Shown here: in pieces, positions 38,601-50,600 of the stretch
Layout: the number at the start of each line of letters is the position of its first letter
Position numbering within the stretch: position 1 is the stretch's first letter
Assembly (NCBI RefSeq): GCF_037392515.1
Contig: NC_090287.1
Location: 10,027,501-10,091,500, forward strand
Source: Haliotis asinina
Taxonomy: Eukaryota > Mollusca > Gastropoda > Lepetellida > Haliotidae
DNA length: 64,000 nt
Direction: 5' to 3'
Notes under the pieces: generated by a model
What the model saw: the letters and a program-made list of their open reading frames with translations, nothing else
What the model was told of the DNA's origin: nothing
The model's database searches: none
Program-made: the position numbers and the translations under genes

Positions 38601-41600
38601 CTGCATGGATGTTGCTTATGATATCAAGCAGTTTATCTTCTTGAGATCCCAAGATAGTTTCATAGCTGAAGTGTTACTGAATGGAGAGTTTAAACAACAA
38701 AACAGACTCTGTAGCAAATTTGAAGAATGTGATGTGCATTTTCAGACCATCCAAACAAGGACCAGTTTCGTCAGTATGAGGAGCAGTGGCAGCAGTATGA
38801 ACAGCAGATGGAAACCAGGAGGAAAGATATCCAGGATCGGAAGGCAGCCATTGAGAAACAGACTGAAGAACCTGCTCCAAAACAACCTGAAGAATCTAAG
38901 CCAAGCTTTCAGCAGTTTACAGGATCAACAAAACAGGGAACTCAAGGCAACCAACAATTCCCAAGAGACTCTAAACAAGGAACTCAGAGCAGCCAGCAAT
39001 TCCCAGGAGAATCTCAACAGGGAACCCAGAGCAATCAGCAATTCCCAGGGCAGCAAGGCATCAGGGGACCTAACAATTTTCAAGGACCACCAGCAAGATT
39101 TGGCAACCCTAGATTTGGTGGATCTCAGAGTCGTTTTCCCAATCAGCAGCCAATGAATCAAAGATTTGGTGGTCCAGGAACTCGACCTCGCTTTCCAAAC
39201 CAGGCTGTGAACCAAGGCTTCCAGGGAAGTTCAGGCACAAATGCTAAAAGCTTTGAGGACCAGACTGGTAAGGAGGACAACTTAAATGAAGATGATATGG
39301 AGGAAGGTTTTGGTGATGAGGATGAAGAAGAACAACAAGGAGGTGATTATGGAAGCCAGCAAGGTTATCCAGGTAACCATGGTAACCAACAGTTCCAACA
39401 GGGTATGAACAGATTTCCTGGACCAAGGGGTCCTCGTTTTCAAGGACAACCAAGATTTCCTAACCAAAATTTCAGAGGACAAAGAGCCCCAGGTCCTGGT
39501 TTTCATGGGAGGCCTCCATTACAGGGTGGTAGAGGAAGAGGTGGAATTGGTCCTAATCAAGGTCCTGGGTTCCGCTATCAAGGACCTCGAATGCAAGGAC
39601 AGGGACAGTTTGTACAGCATGAAGAAGAAAATGAAGGAGGAGAAGACATAGAAGAGGAAAGTGCTGAAGATTATGTAGAAGATGATCCCTCTGTCCAGCA
39701 TCAGAATTTTGGACAAATGGGTGTACGACCACAATTTGGTGGTCCCAGATTTGGTGGCCCAAGGGGTCGCTTTGAAGGACCAGGTGGACCAAGGTGGGGA
39801 GGGCCAAGAGGTCCACCTGGTCAGAGGTTCCAGAGAGGACAAGGACCGCGATTTGAACCAAGAGGTCCACATCAAAATAGGATGCGAGGACCAACACCTT
39901 TAATGGATATCACCTTTGAAGGACATGATAATCCAGAAATGGATGCAGTGGGAGAAGCAAATGAGGAGGAAGAGGAGGAGGGTTATGAACAGCAAGGAGG
40001 ACTTGGTCCAGGTGCACAAAGGGGACGTGGTGGTCCCTTCCAGGGACCAAGAGGACAAAGAGGGGCTTTCATGAACAGAGGCCGAGGCATGCGTGGAGGA
40101 TTTGGGCCTCCTCATGGACCAGGCTTTGGTGGACCTCCATATGGTGGGCGAGGGGATCAGATGTAAGTGAAGCTGCAGTTTTGTACAGGTCTGTTTAGGG
40201 AGATCCCCTTTAGCTCTGCATTAAAGGTCTGGTTTGCTTGGAATCAGTATAATGAGTGGGATACTTATGTTTAACAGCAGCATGGTATCTCAGTTAGCTA
40301 GTTTTATAAAACAAACAAATTTAGGTCTGGGCTAGTACAAGTAGCCACACATAAACAGGCATGCATGTCATCATATGAGCACATTATTTATAAGTAATAT
40401 TCATAAGCATTAAACCCCATCAAACCCTCACCTCAGCATTAAGTTGACTTAATGAGTTATTTATTAAGTGAAGTTTATTCATGTGCATACAGATTAGTTG
40501 AATGAATTCAGAATCTGGATGTCAGTATATTGTACTTCAGCAACCCATGCTTGCCATAAAAGGTGACAATGCTTGTCGTAAAAGGCGACTAATGGGATAG
40601 AGTGGTCAGGCTTGCTGACTTGTGACTTGGTTGACACTTGTCATTGGTTCCCAATTGTGCAGATCAATGCTCATGTTGTTGATCACTGGATTGTCTGGTC
40701 CAAACTCGATTATTTACAGACCTCTGCTATATAGCTGGAATATTGCTGAGTGCGGCATAAAACTTAACTCACTCGCACTCGCACTCGTACTCATTATATT
40801 GTAATTCTTTTGACTTACTGTATTGATGATGCAATTTCAAATCTTGATAAGCTTAATAACAGTATATCCTCAGTAGTGTGAAACATTGTTCAAAGTCTTG
40901 CGTGATATTGTTTCACTATTTAACACAGGCAAGAAGAGGAGCTAGAAGATGAAACTATTCCAGAGGAGGAAATGGGTGAAGATTACCAAGAGGATTTCAA
41001 CCAGGGCCAGTTTCCTGCAGGTCCAAGAGGTCGTGGTGGACCTCAGGCATGGCAAAGAGGTCGGGGTGGACCCCGTGGGGCCATGGGAGACAGGGGTGGC
41101 TTTGGAGGGCCAATGTAAGTCAAGATTTCATGGTTGAACAACCAAATAAAGGCAGGAGTTTTGAACTTCTCCATACAGAATGTAAACAATATTATATTCT
41201 TCTACCAGTAATATAAGCTTAATCTTCAGAATAATAATTTTGTTTTGATAAGGTGATATTTAAGCTTTGATATTTGTAATTGAAATTTTTACCACTCTGA
41301 TTTGTATTTCCTGTAAATATATTTTCAGGAACCCACGAGGACCAGGGCCTTATGGAGGCTCAAGGATGGTACGTGAATCTAATCATGCTACAACTAGATT
41401 GTTATAGGCAGATACGCCATTCATTATGCATACTTGATTCAAGGCATGATATGTCAGCCTGTCAAAACTGAACTAATACAGTTAGGAGGGGGTGGGGGGG
41501 GATATGGTTATAAAATGTTGTTCTCAGTCATCTCAACCATTTAATCTCCCCTGCAATGTTCATTATCCAGAAGTCTTTCGGTTCACTCTAGATGGACACT

Positions 41601-44600
41601 CAAAACAGGAAGTACTATGTTGAAGAATGCAAATTTCAAAAAAGGGAGATGATTCACTAGTTATGCGATTTGATGTCTAATTATGTTGATAGATTATGAA
41701 GATACGAAGATACAAATGCATCATATACAAATAAGTGGGTAGTGTTCTAGATGTTAATTATATAGACGGTTGGTATCTTTTATAATTTTCCTTATCCTGA
41801 CTCATGCTTATTTTGCTTGTCACCTTCTACCCAAACAGTTCTACCAAAGTTCCCTTCATTGAAGAGGACATAAAATTATTACTCACCCACGAGTAGCCTC
41901 CCTTAAGCCCATGCATTTTGGTGCGCAAACAGTCACTTGACATGCCATTAAGTTCACTCTCTCTTAATTCACCTTTGAGGACAGACGTGAGGGCACCAGG
42001 ATCATGATATGGCACATATCCATTTACATTTTGTCTTATAATCACCAAATTTTAGCTGTGTCTGATTTTTCATCTGTAAAATTACGTAATATATTTGTCT
42101 CTCCACTTTTAGTCATCTGTGTAGGTTTCATAACGTTTGATGGAAAACTGTTTGCATTGCAAATATCGGATGTCTGCGGTTGAGCCGCATTTATATTCAC
42201 CTTCTTGTACTGATGTTTGCTCTTTCAGCTCCCATTGTATCCTTTGGAAAAACTTAACTATGGAACTATTTAGTAATTATATATTCACTCTTCTTAGGCA
42301 TACAAAGGATTATAGTAGAAGGCATAACCAAGTCATGTCAGTTAAAAATGTTAATAACAGTGCTAGTAACCATCTGTTGACTGATGCGGAAATTCATCGT
42401 TCTTGCAAATTGCCTGGCGGCTCCCAGGGACAGTCATCTAGTGCAGTGGCCTTTTTTGTCTCCATCAAGAAGAGGTCATCGTCTTACAAGTTGCAGCCAT
42501 CCCAGACTAAGAAGTACCAGTCTGCGGCAGTTGGGAAAAGGAATCATCAGCTTGTCAATTTCTCAGCGTAGTTCTTTACAGAAGTTCGAGATACCCCTGC
42601 CACATGAAGCAGATGTTTTTGATGAACCCCCAATCCTCCTGCCGGTGGTTTCCGTTTTCAGTCGACCTGTTACATGCGTGACACGAACAGTTACTACTCC
42701 GGTGCAGGACTCGAGTCAACCCCTACAGCCTTGAAGACATGACGTTTGTCCTTCATCAAACGACAAGGTTCAGCGCAGAGCTTTGACCCAGGCCTGTTAA
42801 TGCGGCAGTTTATGGAGAAGATGATGTCCATTATGGAGCAACATTTCACAGAAGAAAAGGCCATGAGTCTACCTACGAGGAAGAATCAACTGACGCAGTT
42901 GTAGAGACTGGTTCAAGTCGCTGTAAAGATGGGTCTTCATCGCCATCAGACTTGGAAGATCATCACAACTCTGCGCACAGGAATCATCACAGGGACTACT
43001 TATCACGTTCACGAAGGCAATGGACTCCTCTAGAGATGATTATCAGGATCGCTCATGTGCACGAAGGCCTGTTTGCGAGGAATCAAATGATGCATGTACT
43101 TATAAAATGATCAATGGCAATTCTGCTGATTGAACCTATCTATAGAGTTCTGGAGAATCTATGCACAGTTTTTGATAAAGCAACTAAATTTCGGGGTCAG
43201 CATGTACCACTTGTTCAACCCAAAGAAGTTTCCGCTGCACTGCATGGGACCATTTACCAAGGCTCCTGATGTAGATGAAGACTACAAGTTTATATCAGAG
43301 TCCCGCAGCAGGTCTTATAAGGTTGAAGATAAGAAGTGGCGCAGCTGGATACAACTACCCGATGGTCGTTTTACAGACTTGCACAATCAAGAGCCATCAA
43401 CGAAGCCCAGAATTCACAATTCCGGGATGCAACCTCCAAAGAAGATGGGATGATCTTATCTGCATTACTGACCCAAAAGAAAAACCAGATATTTATCTCG
43501 GAGCACTTGGTGTCAACCTCTGCTAGACTAACCCTTTTGAGGAGACAAGGTTTACTCTCAGCATGTACTTGGTGTGAAAACTACACCAAGCCTTTTCTCT
43601 ATTTGGCGGTGGTATTGGCCAAGTTGCAAGGAATGTTACTTCAGAGTCCCGAGAAGTAATGATGTTCAAATCCATTGACACATTAGTCAACGTGATACGT
43701 CAGACGTTGCAACATTACTTATCTAAATCTAAATTTTCCATGGTACAGAAGGCCAAGGATAAGAAGTTAAAACCGGAAGAGGCTCTTTTCATTGCCCTAC
43801 AGGAAATAACAGGACCACCTCAGGATGGGGCTGTTCCCCTAGAGTTTCCAAGCGTTGAACTCAGATTCGGAGCGATGGGTATCTTCCAGAACTGTCGACA
43901 GTGGGTGGACATCTCCAACGGCACTGGGAAAATTGGGGAATACTACAGGACAACTATGTGTTTCAAGTTCAGCGCTGAGGTTGATAGATGTTATAAGTTA
44001 AGAGCCATCCACCGGTATGTTTGGCAGACTACGTCACAAACATGGACCTCTAAAATGCACGCCTGCATGTAAGGATACACCAAGACTCATAAAAATATCT
44101 ATGATTCCTGTTCTAGGGGTGTCACTTCCAGTGGAGCATCCTACCATTTTGAATATTGAGTGACCAAACCTTTCATACAATATCTACTTCAATGAAGTCT
44201 TTCTGCCTAGATGATGGGATTCAAATACACAAAGATCCCAGTCAACTCGGACTGCAACTCGATTTCACCATTCATCTACTAACACAGTTGGGATGGTAAA
44301 TCTACTCAAGTCAGAGCTAGAACCATCACAGGATCTCCAATTCCTAGGAATACGATTACGCACCGTACAGAATTGGATTTTTGTCACAGAGGATAGTTGG
44401 AACAAAAGATATGAAGCTCAAGGAATACTCTCTCTGTTGACACTTCGCAGTTTGCAATGTTTACCCATTCTACTGACCTCAGCAAAAGACATGACACACA
44501 GGGGGAGGTTACGCCTGTTGCAGTCATTTTTCAACGAACACCATATCTCCTGTAGTGGACACACAGACACAATGTCTGTTGGGAACTTACCTGACAGAGC

Positions 44601-47600
44601 CAGACTGCATGGTTCATCTATTCGTAGATGCATCTCTCCAAGGGGAAGTGGTCAAGACAAGTTCATGCTCTACATATCAATCTACTAGAGATCAAAGCAG
44701 TGATCAATGCTATACAACATTGGTCAAGTCATTTCAGAAACGCCAAACTCAGCGTTCACACAGAAAACGGAGGCGTTCTACAGAAGCAAACAAGGGTCAA
44801 CAAGGTCATCAAGTTTGTTACAACTCATGTTTCACCTGTACAGCATCGTTGACAAACTGAACATATTTCTGAAAGTATGCCACATTCCAGGAGCAAAGAA
44901 TGTCATCTCGACCACTGCAGCCATCTCAAACAAAATGGATCATGCATCCAGAGGCACATAATACAAGCATTAGGATCCCCGATAACAGTCCTTTTTGCGA
45001 TACATACATTTGTGTCACCAGTACCTGATCCTCAAGCCTGGACGCTCTCAGCATAACGTGGGATGGACTAAACGCATACACATTGTCACCTCCAGTACTA
45101 CTGCCTTGAAGTATTACACAAAATCAAGCAGACAAGACACCTACAACTGACTTTGATCACGCCTTACTGGCCAGCGAGGATGTGGTTTCCTGACGTCCTA
45201 CAAGACCTTGAAAACCCAACCTTAAATATCTGAATCTGCGAATTCATCCACACCAAACAAGCGCATGGCAACTTATCAACATTCCAACTACACATAAGGA
45301 AAGCTTTAAAGCTTGTTTGAAGAAATGAGGATATTCTGCCAGAGTGCTGAAGGCTGTCACTTTCTCCCTATGCACATCTATTTGGACACTTTACGACAAT
45401 AAGTGGAAGAGATTTTAGGCATATGCAAGGTGGAGAGGGGTAAAGCATGATCCACCACCAATTCCGTCAGATTCTGGCAGGCATAATAATCATGTTTCAG
45501 GATAAGGAAAATGATGTAATTTTCTGATTAAAGTTGACATTTTATGCTTGTCATGACTCAAGAAGTCAACCTTCCCATCCTCGTCTCTCATGACACTCTG
45601 GATTTGCCTGCAAATCTGGGTGCTGAGCAAGTATTCGGAGAGAGCATAGCAGGTCATGTGACTGATTTGCATGCCTAAATGCATGGGCTGGAGGGAGGCT
45701 AATCATGGGTGAGTAATGATTTTTATATCTGCATTAGTGAAGGGAACTTCAAAGCATTTAAGTAATTTTTTCCTTATCCTGACTCATGCTTAATTGCTTA
45801 TCTCCTCTTCCTGGCGATGGTAGTGGAACACCTGAAATCCCTTGAAGTTCCCTTCTAAAAGAAGCGGATGCAAAATTCACACTCACCCATGTATTACCTC
45901 CCTTCCTATGCACATGCTCGGCCATGATACTTCACTCTCTCTCTATTGCCTGATGAGGGCAGCTGGAGGAACCCAGGGTCCCGTATACGGCGAGATGTCT
46001 TTCATTATTTTGGTTTTTCTAACTAAATTTGTGTTGTATGCGATTTTTGACTTGTATATATATGTTATTATTATACAAATTTGTGATTATTGTGCCTTTT
46101 TCTAACACGTATTTCATCAACTAAGACTTAGTCTCAGTCTCCGTTGATGATACGGAGTGAAGACATCAGTCGCATGTCGACTGCAACCTCAGGCATCGTA
46201 GACAACTCTTCAACACAGTTGTCAATGCACACACGCACTCTCTCCTATAATCACCTGACATGAGAATACAAGAATTCAGTGTGTCTGTGAGGGGTCGCTG
46301 GGAGGGCTTTCGTCATGAGTCAGGATAAGTATAAAATATCAATTTTATTCAGAAATTACATATTTTTCCTTATCCTGACTCCGGCTTAATTGCTGACAGA
46401 ATCTGACAGAAACCGTGGTGGGTTAGACCATGCTGGATTCTGCTGTCTTTTCCAAATTACGTCCAATAATTTGCCCCCTAACGGGACTTTGTAACGGCGA
46501 TAATTCAGTCCTATTCTTCTCATATTCATTGTAGATTTTGGGGGGGAATCACATCCAGTCAAACTTGTCTTCCATAGAAGGCTTTGTTGACTGGCACGTG
46601 ATGACACCAAAAGTAGCTAGTGTCCTGCTAGTTTCTGATGCCACTAAATGTCAAGATATAGCAATCGAGACTAGTTGCGACCTTTCTTCATGTTCAAATA
46701 TCTTCATAATGAATACAAGGTCCTAATCACTCATGCTAGTCTGTTCAAGACGTGCACATAGACTTTCCACCAAAATACTCCACAGAGCGTCTGGCTTCCA
46801 CAAGTCACGTGATAAATCGGGTGAGTTGAGTCAACATCGTCCGGGAAGTCAGGATAAGTTTAAAATATCAATTTAATTCAGAAAATTGCATTTTCACTAT
46901 GTTTGGATAGAAGAAGGAGACAAGCATAATAAGCATGAGTCGGGATAAGTATAAAATATCAATTTTAATCATGAAGTGACGTAACAGAGAAAACATACAC
47001 GTTCATCAGGTGAATGAAGGAGCTATAGTTGACTCTGAAATGTTGTGTAAAGAATAAGAAGACTTACTTTATAAATGAACCTCTGTTGACATTCATAGCA
47101 TTTTTTGTGCACTGGTAAGACCTAGATCCCATTTGCCACAAATGTCGTGTGATGAAGTAGCTTATGATTTTTCATACGATTTTTTTAGGCACTGTGGATG
47201 ACCATAGGTTATGACATTTGTCTTCACACTGTCTTAGGGCATGGTGCGATTTGCTTGGGGACAACCCTAGGTATACCTGCACAGAGGCTGCACAGAATCA
47301 TAGGGCGATTGTACGAAGATGTTTCAGAGGCTGTGCGGTGATTGTGCGCTAGCTATGCAATGGCTCTGTGGATATCAGTCGATCCTATGATCCTATAGTT
47401 TAAAAAAATCATGAGTTAACCAAACAATCACTGAGTGGTTTCTGTGTGGCGCCCCTGCAATGCCATCTACAGGCTACGAGATTATGATTTTTCATCAAAT
47501 TTGTTACACTCACTGTTTGACAAAATCACTGAGCTGTCGGCAGTTTACAGACGCAGCAGACCCATCGCAAGCTGAATGTAAACCAGGCATAGACCTCACA

Positions 47601-50600
47601 GGTTTTTGGGCACTGCGGACACCTAGTTAATATGTTAGCTCCTTTACCCAAAGACCCTCCTTGATTTCTCACAGAGTTCATGGTACTGATATTACTTCTG
47701 AATTTTACACTTTACTTGACTTTTTTTTAGTTTTGGGACTGATTTGGGTTGGGGTTTTTTCAGCCTGGACCTCCTGGTCGTGGTGGCCCAAGAGGTCAGA
47801 TGCCAGGACAAGGTGGCCCTAGAGGACAGGCACCAGGACAGGGTGGCCCAAGGGGTCAAGCACCAGGACAGGGTGGCCCAAGGGGTCAAGCACCAGGACA
47901 GGGTGGCCCAAGAGGTCAAGCACCAGGACAGGGTGGCCCAAGAGGTCAAGTACCAGGTCAACGTGGACTAATGGGTCATGCTCCAGGTCAAACTGGCCCA
48001 AGAGGCCAGGCACCAGGACAACAATTTGGTCCTAGAGGTCAAGCACCGGGTCAGATGGGTGGTCCAAGAGCCCCACCTGGAAGAGGAGGACCAAGGGGTC
48101 TAGTGCCTGGTAGGGGTGGTCCAAGGGGAACAGCACCAGGTCAGATGGGAAGTCTGAGGGGTCAGGCACCAGGCCAGCAGGGTGGACCTAGAGGATCATC
48201 TCCAGGTCTTGGTGGAGCACAAGGTTCATCTTCAGGTGTAGGTGGACCTCGAGGTCCTTCTCCAGGTGTGGGTGGACCTCGAGGACCATCACCATCAGAG
48301 CAACCAGCAGGACAACCTGACTCGACCAGTCAGGATAAGCCATTGTTTCCTTCGGCAGTAAAGATTGAGGACAAAGAAGAAAAAAAAGATGGGGCCAGTG
48401 AGCAGGCAGCAAATGATGACAGCAAACCAGGTCTTGTTTCCTATCAGGATGACGATGATGAGACGCCCTTGAAACTGGTAAACTAACATTTAAGCTCTTG
48501 TGTGTATTACAGTGCCTCACTTGTTAGACATGGTCCTCAGCAACCCATGATTGTCATAAGAGTCGATATGGGATTGGGTTGATGCCCCAAGACATGGAGT
48601 TGACGAAATTATGTAGATTTGCGTGCTGTCAATCACTCTGGATTTCTATGGTCCAAACTTGATTAAGTACAGACACTGTAATGTAGCTGGAATATTGCTG
48701 ATTACAGTGTTTGACAATTAATGAACAATTACATAGCTCAGTAAATCACTGAAACACCTGTTCTTAACAAGTCCTCATTTTTCTCATCAAGGAAATAGGT
48801 CAGGAAAATCCTGATAATCCTGAAAATTGGTCAGGAAGGGGTTGGGCTAGCCTAGCAGTGAAAGCTGTGATATTGCATGCACATTGCTGAGATGTAGTGT
48901 CGAACTACACTCACTCAGCAAGGACCCCCAAAATGTTTTTTGATGAGGTCCCCTGTACCCCCACATGTACAAGTCCGAGTGAAACCAGGCTGGTTGGTTA
49001 TGATAATCTTTTGCTTGAGTTTGCAAATAACAGAACCTTGTAGCCTGATATGGTGCAGTAAAATATAAGATTTAGTAAATTGTCTCTTTCAAAGACAAGT
49101 ATATCTGGCCTATTTCTCATTAACCAAGTAAGTCCTTGCATCTTTCAACCTTTGGATTATCATTTTATAATTATGTAAATGATTTTCACCGGACTGAACA
49201 TTGCCTCCACATGTTTTCTCTCATCTCCAGGATGGTCCAGCTGATGGTAACATCAAAGGCAATTTTGATGAGAACCTGGATGAAAACTTTGATGGGAACT
49301 TTGATGGCAAGTTTGATGGGAACTTTGAGAGCAATTTTGACGGGAACTTTGATGGAGGTGTTGACAGGAACTATGAAGACCCTTGGAATTCCTATGGTCG
49401 TGGTGGTCCAAGAGGGCGACCTCCGCATGGTGGACCATGGGGTAGAGGTCGTGGAGCAAGGGGAAGGGGGGGATTTGGTCAAGATGACCGCGGCCCTTAC
49501 CCACCTGAGGACAATTTTCCAGACAGACATGAAGCTGATTATCCTCCTTATGATGTAAGTATAAGCTCAGTTCCTTGTCAAGGGGTAAGGGTGGACCTGG
49601 GTGGCTTTCATGGTTTAAGCGAGAACAGTTTGTTGGGGAGAGCTGCTTCCCAAGGGCATGTTAGAAAGTTGTATTTTCAAATTTTCAATCATCTTCATAC
49701 GTTTACCATAAACAGGCATGTTGTTATCACAGGTGTGGAAATGTGGAAACATGTGGAAATGTTCAATGCTTCTGGCATTCCACGCACGTGACACTGACAT
49801 GCTGCAGTCATGGGGGTATAGCTGAAATACTTTTAATCACAAGTCTGTTTCTTTGTCTGTGAGCATTCTTGTGGGTTTCCCCAAAGTGGTGAAATTCTGA
49901 AGCCGTCATCATTTTCTAAGCTCTTCAAATATAAACCCGATGTTTCATCATATAACTGGAATGCTGTTCAACATAGTGTGAGCATCTTGAAACCACTTGA
50001 CTTCCTCATCAAAACCACTGGATACAGTTCATTCCCTATCACAGGAGTGTTGCACAATATTGATATCAGTTTTAACATTTCATCATTATTTTAACATGGA
50101 AACTATCAGCAGATAAGTTGTATATTTTCCAGCCCTTCGACCGCGACTATCCTCCCAGGATTCCCCCACCACATCCTCATGACCCGTATGCTTTACGAGA
50201 TCCGTACTATGATCGACGGGACCCCTACTATGACCGTCCAAACGACAGGAGTTATCCTCCCCCACCTCCAGCAGCTCTTCCATACGAACGATTCGCCTAC
50301 AGAGACAGGTATGTGCATTACTGGTTAGAATGGGAACCTAGATTGCTCAAACGAGGAGAGGGGAGAGAATTGATTAGACTGACGGGCATGGTGACTTGGC
50401 ATGGATTGGTGTCATTGGATTAGTTAGTCCAGACATGAGTGTCTTTTGACACAACAAACAAGCAGGTATCCCCACATCAATTCAGTGCCTGTTCTCTTTG
50501 GTCCAGCTTTCATGTCATGTTATCAACCTGTTTGTGTTCTGCTGACATGGTTGATTAATATAGGTTGCATGGAGTTGTGTTATGCAGATTGTCATTTTTC

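Larger units (their letters stand above)
41785..46968 (+). mobile_element. Broken DIRS-type retrotransposon with inverted terminal-repeat pieces
   Basis: This fills most of YLPM1 intron 6. The coding remains (42137-45440) are in several shifted frames. Outside them lie repeat pieces bearing CCTTATCCTGACTCATGC or its complement: 41788-42050, 45490-45765 (inverted), 45768-45960, 46314-46400 and 46845-46968. The 45.5-45.96 kb part is close to a large palindrome. DIRS elements characteristically carry inverted terminal repeats and a tyrosine recombinase instead of an integrase. Here only a trace of the post-RNase H region remains and the recombinase appears lost. Several ends suggest more than one insertion or rearrangement. 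Confidence 0.75.

Noticed and set aside
38584..39156. 190-codon frame overlapping the start of YLPM1 exon 4
   Set aside because: It runs through the splice acceptor in the wrong frame; the exon 4 frame matches YLPM1.
40622..40804. Recurring open frames with QLCRSMLMLLITGLSGPxSIIY (also near 54841 and 60618)
   Set aside because: This peptide is the conceptual translation of the core-tail retroelement; its appearance in several places reflects repeat copies, not a protein family.
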